Assembly: GCA_005776365.1 (NCBI GenBank)
Contig: SXPK01000082.1
Span: 1 to 35,401, forward strand
Reading direction: 5' to 3'
DNA: 35,401 nt
DNA from: Planctomycetia bacterium
Lineage (GTDB): Bacteria > Planctomycetota > UBA1135 > UBA2386
In this document: positions 27,364 to 35,401 of the stretch, one piece after another
Position numbering within the stretch: the stretch's first letter is position 1
Layout: the number at the start of each line of letters is the position of its first letter
Notes under the pieces: model-generated
The model's database searches: none
What the model was told of the DNA's origin: nothing
Seen by the model: only the letters and a program-made list of their open reading frames with translations
Translations under genes and position numbers: made by a program

Positions 27364-29118
27364 TCAGAGACCGATCGTCCAACGGATGCCGTTCGACACG
27401 CGGAAACCGAATGCGTTTGCATTGAGGTCGTCGCTGACCGACTGCGACATCAGCGTCACGCCGGCGAAGGCCGCGGCGTTCGGGATGTTGATCAAGTAGC
27501 TCGTCGTCGGGGCCCCGAGCGTGAGGTTGAAGAACGAGAGCATTTCCGGCAGGACCACATAGGCCGTGCAGCCCGTGAGGCCCAGCGCGTCGAGCGGAAT
27601 GCCACCCGGGATCTCGTTGCTGATCAGAAGAATAGAGAACACGCCATTTGGCAGCGGCGCGATGTTGTTGGTGTCGAGAGTGAAGGCGCCGCCGAGGGTT
27701 GGGGCCGAGCCGACGGGAACCGTCAGTGTCAGAGGCAGGCGGATGGTGCCCGAAACCACGGCGCCGTTGACCGTCGACAGATCCGTGGCGCCCGGGTCAG
27801 GTGAACCGCCGCCCTTCGAATAGCCGCTCAAGAAGAAGCTCGCCCCTTGCACCAGCGTCTGCCAGCGGAAGGTGAACTGGCCAGTCCCCGACAGTGCGAT
27901 CTGGAAGGTGTTGAAGTTGGCGGTGCCGTATTCGGGCACAGCATTCCAGGTCACGACGAAATCGCCGGTGACGGCGTCGACGCCGTAGGCGACCGAGCCG
28001 CCGGCCGTGGGGTTCAGGTCATTCCAGAAACCCGAGAGCATGGGCGGGCCAGCGACGAGGTCGACCGGATCGCCGGTGCAGCAGAGCGCGCCTGGATCCG
28101 TGCCTCCGATGGTGAGGAAGCCGTTCGACGAGACGTAGATCGAGGTTTCGGGCAAGCCGTTGTACGGGAAGGGGAACGGCAGCGTGATGAGGTGGGACGT
28201 ATCGTCACCTGCGGCGATCGTCGTCGTCGCTGCGGTCGACCAGGTCGGCGAGACGCTCGTCAGCGCGATGTAGTCCGTGCCCGAGGGCAAGAACGTCAAA
28301 TCGCGGCCGTTGAGATCCACCGGGTTGGCGGCGGTAAACACCTCGTAGATCGTCGGGGAGAGCGCGCTGGGGCAACCCTGACCGACCGTGAACGTCGAAG
28401 CGACGTTCGGCGTGCACGCTACGTCTTGGATGATCCAACCCGGGCTCGTCGGCGTGAACTGCAGCTTGGTGTTGCTGTATGGCAGCAACTGGCCTGGCGT
28501 GCGCAGGATGACGTCAGCGAAGGTGTTCGACGCAACGACTTGCGGGCGCGTGGCCAGCGAGATCACGTTCGACACCGCACCGGCGCCTGGGCTGGCGCCG
28601 ATGATCGACGTGTTGTTTTGGAACGTGGACGGCGTGCCGAGTTGGCCGTAGGTGACGGTGATGTTACTTCCCGCGTCCAGCTTGATCTGCATCGTGGTCG
28701 GGATCGTCGTGCCGTAGGTGTAGACGCGGAACCACGTCAGCGTGAACTGTCCCGGCGTTGCTGTGTCCATGAACACCTGGCCGCTGCCTGGCAACATCGG
28801 GTTGTAGTCCATCCACAGCGGGCAGATGCGCGGCTGCGCGCTGGCGAGCAACTCGGCGTTGGTCGGCGAATAGTCGCCGCCGGCTGCGGTCGCGACGTTG
28901 GTCGCGCCGAGCAGCAGATAGCCGTTCGCGCAGACCGAGACGTCCGTGAAGGCCGTGCCGGCGAAGGTGAACGTGAAGCCGAGCGGAATCGGCGCAGTGA
29001 TTTCGTCGTCACCGAGAGTCAGCACCGGGCCAAAGTTCGTGTCGAAACACGGGCCCTGGGCTGCAATCGTCACAGCCAACGTGGCGGCAACGGCAGTTGA
29101 GAGGAGCTTGCGAATCAT
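27364..29118 (-). CDS. Secreted protein, paralog A: two nidogen-like domains plus C-terminal exoprotein domain
   Basis: MIRKLLSTAVAATLAVTIAAQGPCFD... signal peptide; 584 aa; C-terminus SQSVSDDLNANAFGFRVSNGIRWTIGL; closely resembles 29406..31160. Confidence 0.82.
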   Translation of the reverse strand: MIRKLLSTAVAATLAVTIAAQGPCFDTNFGPVLTLGDDEITAPIPLGFTFTFAGTAFTDVSVCANGYLLLGATNVATAAGGDYSPTNAELLASAQPRICPLWMDYNPMLPGSGQVFMDTATPGQFTLTWFRVYTYGTTIPTTMQIKLDAGSNITVTYGQLGTPSTFQNNTSIIGASPGAGAVSNVISLATRPQVVASNTFADVILRTPGQLLPYSNTKLQFTPTSPGWIIQDVACTPNVASTFTVGQGCPSALSPTIYEVFTAANPVDLNGRDLTFLPSGTDYIALTSVSPTWSTAATTTIAAGDDTSHLITLPFPFPYNGLPETSIYVSSNGFLTIGGTDPGALCCTGDPVDLVAGPPMLSGFWNDLNPTAGGSVAYGVDAVTGDFVVTWNAVPEYGTANFNTFQIALSGTGQFTFRWQTLVQGASFFLSGYSKGGGSPDPGATDLSTVNGAVVSGTIRLPLTLTVPVGSAPTLGGAFTLDTNNIAPLPNGVFSILLISNEIPGGIPLDALGLTGCTAYVVLPEMLSFFNLTLGAPTTSYLINIPNAAAFAGVTLMSQSVSDDLNANAFGFRVSNGIRWTIGL

Positions 29119-29341
29119 GGGGGTTCCTTGAGGGATGGAGCAGGCGTGAATGCCGGATCCAAGGGAACATGCGACGTTTCGACGGGCACGGAGGTTCCCT
29201 GTGGGACTGGCAGGATGCAGCATGCCAACTCCTGGTCCGAGCGGGAGTGCCCGTGCGTCCTCGGTACCTCGATGCGTCCGACCGTCAACGACGCGGGTGC
29301 GGTCGCATCTCGCGCATCCACCCTCTTGGGCCCCGCAAAAC

Positions 29342-29384
29342 GACGCCGCCCGAGTTGCCGTGTTGTGGCAACCCGGGCGGCGTC
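29342..29384 (-). terminator. Rho-independent terminator for the minus-strand gene 29406..31160
   Basis: GACGCCGCCCGaGTTGCC-gtgttgt-GGCAACcCGGGCGGCGTC: 18-position stem with one mismatch, followed on the minus strand by GTTTTGC. Confidence 0.88.
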
Positions 29385-29405
29385 TTCGGCTGTCTTGGAC
29401 TCAGC

Positions 29406-31160
29406 TCAGATGCCGAAGTTCCAGCGCAGGCCGTTCGACACGCGGTAGCCGAAGACGTTTGCGTTGAGGTCGTCGCTGACCAACTGCGACATCAGGCTGA
29501 CACCGAGGATCGAGTTGTCGGCCGGGATGGGCGTGGCGAAGCTCGCGGTCGGTGCCCCAAGCGTCAGGTTGAAGAACGACGCGATCTCAGGCAACTGGAC
29601 GTAGGCCGTGCAGCCGGTGAGGCCCAGCAAGTCGAGCGGAATGCCGCCCGGGATCTCCGTGCTGATCAGCAGGATCGCGAACACGCCGTTCGGCGCTGGC
29701 GCAATCTCGCTGGCGTCAACGGTGAAGGTCGTGCCGACGCCGGGCCGCGAGCCCGCCGCCGCGGCGATCCGCAGTGGACGCTGCACCACGCTGCTGACAA
29801 TCGCACCATTGACGGCCGACAGGTCGGCCTGGCCCGGGTCTGCTGTGTTGGTGCCGCGCGAGTAGCCCGCGAGGTAGGGGCCAGAGGCGCCGCCGACCGT
29901 CTGCCAGCGCCAGGTGATGGAGCCGCTCGGGCTCAATGCGATCTGGAAGGTGTTGGCGCTGGTCGTGCCGAATTCAAACACGCCGTTCCAGGTGACGACG
30001 AAGTCACCGCTGACTGGATCGGTGTCCGCGAAAACCGCACCACCTGCCGCTGGATTCAGGTCTTCCCACCAACCGCTGACGCGGGGCGCGCCGGCAAGCA
30101 TCGCCGCGACGTTGCCCGTGCAGCAGCCGCTGCCGGGGTTGGTCGTGCCGATCGTCAAGAAGCCGTTCGACGAGACGTAGACGCTCGTCTCGAGGCCGCC
30201 GTTGTAGGGGAACGAGAAGGGCAGCGTCTGCAGGACCGCGATGTCATCGCCGAGAAGCAGGTTGTTGGTGAAGCCTGGGAACCAAACCGGATTGATGTTC
30301 GGGACCGCGATGTAGTCGGCGCCACCGGAGGGGAGCATGGTCAGGTTGAGGCCACTGAGGTCCGGAGCGGATTGCCCGGTTCCGAACATCTGATACATCG
30401 ACGGACCTGCGGGCGCCGGACAGCCGATGCCGACCAAGGTGGACGTCGCTGGCACAGGCAAGGAGTTCGGGGTGCAAGTGACATCGCTGGCGATGTAGCC
30501 TGGCGCCGTCGGGGTCCACTGCATCTTGAAGTTGCCATACGCGATCGGCACGCCATTCGTCGCCGGGATGACCTCGGCGAAGTTATCGGACGTGATCACC
30601 AGCGGGCGCGTTGCGAACGACACCGGATTGGAGACGGAAGCCACGCCAGGGCTGGCGCCGATGATGATCGAAGGGTTCAGCGTGCCGGGAACGGCCGCGG
30701 CACCGTAGGTGATCGAGACCGAGCTGGTCGCATCCAGCGTGACCTGGAAGGACACCGGAGTGGTCGTGCCGTATGCAAAAACTCCCGCGTAGCTCACCGT
30801 CGCGATGCCAGGCGCCGGCGTGTTGAAGTAAACGTGCCCGCTGCCGACAACACCTGGGTTGAAGTCGCTCCACAAAGGGCAGATGCGTGGAGCCTGCGTC
30901 AGAAGTTCTGCTTCTGTCGGCGAGTAGTCAGCAACTCCGGCAACCCCGCCGAGCCAGATGTAACCGTTCGAGCAGACGCAGATCTGCGTGTAAGCGACAC
31001 CGTTGTAGGTGAAGGGGAAGCCGAGGTTCTGCGGCGGCGAGTTCGAGTCGTCGGTTAGCGCCAGATCGGTTCCTAGCGCCAGATCGAAGCAAGGGCCTTG
31101 GGCCGAGAGGAACGCGCTCACGCCAAGCGAGAGCATCGATGCAGTGATTCTTGCAAGCAT
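29406..31160 (-). CDS. Secreted protein, paralog B: two nidogen-like domains plus C-terminal exoprotein domain
   Basis: MLARITASMLSLGVSAFLSAQGPCFDLALG...; C-terminus SQLVSDDLNANVFGYRVSNGLRWNFGI; 584 aa from ATG 31160 (ORF track starts at 31178). Confidence 0.82.
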   Translation of the reverse strand: MLARITASMLSLGVSAFLSAQGPCFDLALGTDLALTDDSNSPPQNLGFPFTYNGVAYTQICVCSNGYIWLGGVAGVADYSPTEAELLTQAPRICPLWSDFNPGVVGSGHVYFNTPAPGIATVSYAGVFAYGTTTPVSFQVTLDATSSVSITYGAAAVPGTLNPSIIIGASPGVASVSNPVSFATRPLVITSDNFAEVIPATNGVPIAYGNFKMQWTPTAPGYIASDVTCTPNSLPVPATSTLVGIGCPAPAGPSMYQMFGTGQSAPDLSGLNLTMLPSGGADYIAVPNINPVWFPGFTNNLLLGDDIAVLQTLPFSFPYNGGLETSVYVSSNGFLTIGTTNPGSGCCTGNVAAMLAGAPRVSGWWEDLNPAAGGAVFADTDPVSGDFVVTWNGVFEFGTTSANTFQIALSPSGSITWRWQTVGGASGPYLAGYSRGTNTADPGQADLSAVNGAIVSSVVQRPLRIAAAAGSRPGVGTTFTVDASEIAPAPNGVFAILLISTEIPGGIPLDLLGLTGCTAYVQLPEIASFFNLTLGAPTASFATPIPADNSILGVSLMSQLVSDDLNANVFGYRVSNGLRWNFGI

Positions 31161-31277
31161 GGGAGAAGGGAGATGCATGTGGTGTGGAGCGCTCGAGATT
31201 CCAAACTCGGGCGCGTGGGACCCCCTGACCTTAGGTGGAGACTCGTCGCGTGGGTAGCCCCTGCCAACCAGCGGCCG

Positions 31278-32918
31278 TCAATGACGGACAGTCTTCTGCG
31301 CGTGCGGGCTAGCGGAACCGGTGACGGAGGGCCGATGGTCCAGGGAGCTTGCGGCGGTGTCTGCGGCCGCAACCGTGGCCAGCAGGACGATGACAGGGAC
31401 CCTGTGGCGGTGCAGGGTGGTTTCCGCCCGGGCGTAGAGGGGAGCGAGGGCGGCTGCCCAGAGAGCCGCGAGGGCCGGCAAGCACGTTGCTCCGAGCCGT
31501 GCGTAGCCAAAAAAGCAAACTGCCAAGAACAGCCGCGCGAGCCACCAGATGTGCAGCCCGGCCGCTGCTGGCTCACGACGCAGGCGGGTTGCTCCATACA
31601 TGGCGAGCATCAGCAGGAGCGCGCGCCACGTCGAAGCGACGATCGACTCAGGTGTCACGATGTCGACTGGCTCTCGGGTGCCGTCTCGGCCGAGAGGCGC
31701 GTTCGTGGCCAAGAATCCCGAAGCCGCTCCACGCCAGGAGATCGTGAGCTTCCGCAGGCATGACGCCAGCGCGTCGTGTGGATGATCTGCGATCCAGTGC
31801 AGCCCATTGCGATAGCCGTGGTTCACTGCGTCGAGGTGCGGTGGGTAACCGAGCGATAGGTCCTTCGGCAACACGAGGAGCAGTCCAGCAGGATACTTCG
31901 ACTCGCCGCCGAGCAGTCGCGGCCTGCGGTCGAGCGCCGCGCGCGTGAAACCACCGTCGCTCTCGGCGCAGTTGGCGAGAAAGAAGTTGAGCGGCCCATA
32001 GAGCGCGAGCAGCGGCGTGTGCAGTGGCTCGGGTCGACAGCCATAGGCTTCGTCGAGGATCTTTAGGCTGTCGCGCGTGACCCGTTCTTCGCCACGTGCG
32101 CGCACGGTGTCGCCGACGAACGCGGCCGTTGGCGCTTGCGCAAATGCAGGCATGGCGCGGACTGCTGCGAGTGCGTCTTGGTCCCAAGGCGGGGAACCAT
32201 GTGGAGGCAGCTGCGGCAATCGCAGCGCGCCGTCGATGCGGCCCTCATTGAAGTCTGCGATCGAGGATGCGACGTGCAGTTGCCATGGCAGCAACGTGGC
32301 GGCGAACACGGCAGTGGCCACGCCGAGATCGCGCGCGCGTCGTTCGCGCTTCTTCCACGCCAGCAAGCCGAGCGACATCGCGACGAAGAGCAGATGCTCG
32401 GCGCGGAACAGGCATGCAATGGCGTTGATCACGCCCCAACGTGCGGCGGCGAAGGGCGCCGCACTCGTGCGGATGCGCTCGAAGTCGCCGATGGTGAGCG
32501 TGCACAGCAGCAGGTAGGGGATCTCAACGTGCAATCCGCTGCCGAGCACGATCAGCGCGTTGCTGCATGCGCAGATCCAGGCGGCCATCAGCGCGAGGCG
32601 CGGCTCGAACGAGCGCACGAGTCCGAGGTAGAGCGCAGGTGGAACGAGCGCGCCGAGCACTGTCATGACGGCGCGTGGCAAGTAGGCGGGGCCGCGACCG
32701 TCCCAGAGCGCTTCTGCGAGCCAGCGCATTCCTGGCGGTCGGAATGGCAGCGCTGCTTCCAGGCCGGCGGTTCCATTGCAGAACATCTGCCAATAGGTGG
32801 CATCGCCTTGGTAGCTCGCAACGAAGGCGTCCGCGCGCTCGGGCGACAGCAGCCAATGCGCCGTGCGCAGAGAGAGGCTCGCGACGAACAGCAGGGCGGC
32901 GTGGCGGTATGGCTGCAA
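31278..32918 (-). CDS. Multi-TM membrane protein, GT39/ArnT-like glycosyltransferase family
   Basis: Multiple TM helices; layout SYQGDATYWQMFCNGTAGLEAALPFRPPGMRWLAEALW, YLPRAVMTVLGALVPPALYLGL, FRAEHLLFVAMSLGLL resembles dolichyl-P-mannose mannosyltransferase-like proteins; TTG start. Confidence 0.65.
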   Translation of the reverse strand: MQPYRHAALLFVASLSLRTAHWLLSPERADAFVASYQGDATYWQMFCNGTAGLEAALPFRPPGMRWLAEALWDGRGPAYLPRAVMTVLGALVPPALYLGLVRSFEPRLALMAAWICACSNALIVLGSGLHVEIPYLLLCTLTIGDFERIRTSAAPFAAARWGVINAIACLFRAEHLLFVAMSLGLLAWKKRERRARDLGVATAVFAATLLPWQLHVASSIADFNEGRIDGALRLPQLPPHGSPPWDQDALAAVRAMPAFAQAPTAAFVGDTVRARGEERVTRDSLKILDEAYGCRPEPLHTPLLALYGPLNFFLANCAESDGGFTRAALDRRPRLLGGESKYPAGLLLVLPKDLSLGYPPHLDAVNHGYRNGLHWIADHPHDALASCLRKLTISWRGAASGFLATNAPLGRDGTREPVDIVTPESIVASTWRALLLMLAMYGATRLRREPAAAGLHIWWLARLFLAVCFFGYARLGATCLPALAALWAAALAPLYARAETTLHRHRVPVIVLLATVAAADTAASSLDHRPSVTGSASPHAQKTVRH

Positions 32919-32936
32919 GGCGGTCTGGAAACGAAA

Positions 32937-32961
32937 CGAGGCGCGGTTTTACCGCGCCTCG
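32937..32961 (-). terminator. Terminator hairpin downstream of the minus-strand metallopeptidase gene
   Basis: CGAGGCGCGG-TTTTA-CCGCGCCTCG: perfect 10 bp stem; minus strand continues TTTCGTTTCC. Confidence 0.75.
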
Positions 32962-32981
32962 TCGATTGATTCTCAGGCTGT

Positions 32982-33005
32982 CGCGCGTGGATCGATCCAC
33001 GCGCG
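32982..33005. repeat. 24-bp perfect palindrome CGCGCGTGGATCGATCCACGCGCG
   Basis: Read directly; lies 8 nt past the stop codon of the metallopeptidase gene. Confidence 0.9.
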
Positions 33006-33013
33006 CGTGAGAC

Positions 33014-35401
33014 TCACGGGACGAAGAGGTTCTTGAACTGATTGGACAGCGAGAAGCTGCCGTCCGGCTCAAAGACCAAGACCTGCGAGTAGACCAGGAT
33101 GCCCTGTGGCGGCATGCCGGCGAATGACGGGTAGTTCAGGCTGAAGTTGCCCGTCGCGTTCGAGAGGTCGACGTAGAAGTCGAGGTTGCCGCCGACCGCC
33201 GCGGTCGGGAAGCCCGGTGCGCTCGTCGGGCCGGCAGTGTCGCCAAGCACCAACACGAACAGCTTGGGCAGGCCGCCGGTGCTGATCGACATGGTGATCG
33301 GTTGGCCGGCGCTGCTTTGCTCGGGCGTCATCTGCATGACGCACGGTAGCGGCGGCACCGTGCGGGTGCCGATCTCGAAGTCGTCGATGTTCCAACCGCC
33401 GAGCGTCAGGCCCGCGTCAGTCGTCAATCGGAACTCCACTTGCACCGCCGCATTGTTGTCCGCCATCGGCAGCGCATATTCGAAGGTCTGCCAAGAGGTG
33501 TCGATCAGGTTGCCGAGCGCGTCGTTCTCCCACACCAGCGTGCCGTTGCAGAAGATCTGCGACTTGTCGAACTGGCCTTCCTCGACGGACAGCCAGCGCT
33601 TGAAGCGGAGGACGACGCCACTGCGACCACTCAGGTTGTAGGTCGGCGTACGGCAGTACTCGACGATGTTGTTCGGGTAGGCGCCGTTTGCTGTGCCAGT
33701 GCCGAGATCGGTCGAGACCCCACGCGAGCCAGTGGGCGCGCCGAGTGGATCCGCCCAGGGCACGCCGAGTGAAGTGCCCGACTTGCCGTTCGGCGTTCCG
33801 AACTGCCAGTCGACCGTGCCCGTGGTCGACGTGCGACCCGTCGTCCAGCCCGCGGGCGTGCCCGCGGCTTCGAAGCCCTCGGAGAACACCTGAGCATAGG
33901 TGCCACCGAGGCCAGCGTTGACCGTGTAGGCCAGTTCGCCCGACAGCGGATAGCGCGTGGTGCCAGTCGTGCTCGACGCTGAGAAGTGGTAGGTCACCTG
34001 ACCGGATGCGATGCCCGGGAGCATGGCGCGGTAGGTGTTCGTGCCGCCGCTCGGGACCATCCTTCGCGTCAGGGTCGGGCCGCCAGCGGCCGAATAGACG
34101 ATGCTGATGTCGGTCAGCGTGCCGCCATCGGTCGGCGACACGGTCGCGAACGCGACGCGAGAGTTGTAGCGGTCGCCGGTGTTCTGCAGCGTGTTGTGCG
34201 CGATCGAGATCAGCTGGATCGCGGGGTAAGGCAGCGCCTTCGTGATCGCGGCGGCGCTGAGTTGCGCGTAGTGCGGGACGCCGTTCAGCAGATTGCCGTC
34301 GTCATCGTCGGCGATGAACACCTGCGTGACGCAGTCAGGGCGGGTCGCGGCGTTGCCCACGATCGAGCTGATGACGATGTCATTGCTGATCGCGATCGCC
34401 TGCGCGGTGCCAAACGAAGCGCGGAGGTTTTCGCGCAGTCGCCACGCAAAACCCATCCAGACTTGGCCAGCGCCGTGCGGCGACGTGGTCGAGTAGGGGT
34501 AGGTGAACGTGTTGTCGCCGCGGCGCAGCGCGACGCCCGCGATCTGGAATCCGCTGCCGAGCAGCGGCGTGTCCATCAGGTAGAGGCCGAGGATGTCGCC
34601 CCAGCCTTCGCTGCAGCCTTCGGCGGTTGAGTTGCTGATGCCGCCGTAGCGCTCATCCAAGCCGTGGCCCCACTCGTGCGAGATGACCGTGCTGAAGGCC
34701 GTGTTGCTGCAGCCGCCGCCAGCCGCGTAGAAGTTGATCGTGTTGCCGGTGTAGTAGGCATTGCACGTCGATGCGATGTTGACCGTCGGCGTGATGTTGC
34801 TCGCCGTCGCAAGTTGGCTCGAGTTGCCGAGGATCGAGCGCGACCACTCATTGGTGCGGTCGATCCAGTGGCTCGCCGTGATGTGGGCAGCCTGTTCTGG
34901 AGTGTCGGCCGCCGCGCCGATCTGGATCGTGTTGGCGACACCGGGGGTGAGCGTGAACGTGCCTGCGGGGGCCGAACCGCCGATCATCGCGGCGTGATGG
35001 CGGCCGTCGAGGGCGCCGAGCGTCACCGAGACCGGTGCGGCGATGTCGACCGTGAACTGGCCGTTCAAGTCCGTGGTGACGTTGCCAATGCCCGGAACGT
35101 TGAGCAGCAGGCCCGCGGCCGGAACATTGACCAGGGCAGCCGTCGCGTCGATGCCGACGCGCGTCCAAGCCAGCACCGTGACCGTCGTCAGGACGAAGGG
35201 GCTGTTGTCGGCGCTCTTCGCGGTCTTGGCGAGTTCAGCAGCAGTCGACAGGCCACAGTTGGCGAGGCCGCACTCGTGCTTGTCGTTTGCAAAGCTGAGG
35301 ACTGCACCGTCCTTGGCGCTGATGTAGTAGCGGCCGATCGGGCCGCTGCCGTCAGTGTCGACGTTGCTGATCGGCACCTCATAAGCGAGGTGGAAGTCCG
35401 A
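33014..35401 (-). CDS. Secreted M36 (fungalysin)-like metallopeptidase, N-terminus outside the window
   Basis: TVISHEWGHGLDERYGGISNSTAEGCSEGWGDILGLYLMD (HExxH plus downstream EGWGD), LAYEVPISNVDTDGSGPIGRYYISAKDGAVLS propeptide-like segment; frame open to 35401. Confidence 0.8.
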   Translation of the reverse strand, partial: SDFHLAYEVPISNVDTDGSGPIGRYYISAKDGAVLSFANDKHECGLANCGLSTAAELAKTAKSADNSPFVLTTVTVLAWTRVGIDATAALVNVPAAGLLLNVPGIGNVTTDLNGQFTVDIAAPVSVTLGALDGRHHAAMIGGSAPAGTFTLTPGVANTIQIGAAADTPEQAAHITASHWIDRTNEWSRSILGNSSQLATASNITPTVNIASTCNAYYTGNTINFYAAGGGCSNTAFSTVISHEWGHGLDERYGGISNSTAEGCSEGWGDILGLYLMDTPLLGSGFQIAGVALRRGDNTFTYPYSTTSPHGAGQVWMGFAWRLRENLRASFGTAQAIAISNDIVISSIVGNAATRPDCVTQVFIADDDDGNLLNGVPHYAQLSAAAITKALPYPAIQLISIAHNTLQNTGDRYNSRVAFATVSPTDGGTLTDISIVYSAAGGPTLTRRMVPSGGTNTYRAMLPGIASGQVTYHFSASSTTGTTRYPLSGELAYTVNAGLGGTYAQVFSEGFEAAGTPAGWTTGRTSTTGTVDWQFGTPNGKSGTSLGVPWADPLGAPTGSRGVSTDLGTGTANGAYPNNIVEYCRTPTYNLSGRSGVVLRFKRWLSVEEGQFDKSQIFCNGTLVWENDALGNLIDTSWQTFEYALPMADNNAAVQVEFRLTTDAGLTLGGWNIDDFEIGTRTVPPLPCVMQMTPEQSSAGQPITMSISTGGLPKLFVLVLGDTAGPTSAPGFPTAAVGGNLDFYVDLSNATGNFSLNYPSFAGMPPQGILVYSQVLVFEPDGSFSLSNQFKNLFVP

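Noticed and set aside
27847-29100. 417-aa plus-strand ORF antisense to secreted paralog A
   Set aside because: Same shadow-ORF pattern as above.
29097-31058. 653-aa plus-strand ORF antisense to secreted paralog B
   Set aside because: Arg/Asp/Ala-rich low-information translation; the minus strand has a signal peptide, domains and its own terminator.
1-35401. tRNA/rRNA genes, CRISPR arrays, insertion sequences or prophage
   Set aside because: No intergenic tRNA-like cloverleaf, no regularly spaced repeats with spacers, and no transposase, integrase or phage structural proteins seen.

Overview
High-GC bacterial chromosome segment. Based on the exoprotein families, probably Planctomycetota, but this is an inference. 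From left to right it contains: (i) the 3' end of pilT and a lipoprotein-like SAM methyltransferase; (ii) a minus-strand block with rdgB, rph, a hybrid sensor/receiver protein, a membrane-fused spermidine-synthase-like protein, an uncharacterised protein and a methyltransferase; (iii) a tandem-domain glycosyltransferase followed by a long flagellar operon, flgB-flgC-fliE-fliF-fliG-fliH-fliI-fliJ-motE-like-fliL-fliM-fliN; (iv) a YCII-like lipoprotein, an exported protein interrupted by an in-frame TAG, a thioredoxin/TlpA-like gene with an in-frame TGA, and metH; (v) two tandem paralogous secreted proteins with their own terminators, a GT39-like membrane protein and an M36-like metallopeptidase that runs off the window. 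The strongest unusual signals are: an in-frame TGA exactly at the first Cys position of a W-C-G-P-C thioredoxin motif (W-[TGA]-G-P-C), suggesting a selenoprotein; an rph gene whose only sensible start is CTG behind a GGAGG Shine-Dalgarno; an in-frame TAG splitting a secreted protein; and a 12-nt repeat at that gene's 3' end that repeats the TGA stop in frame.
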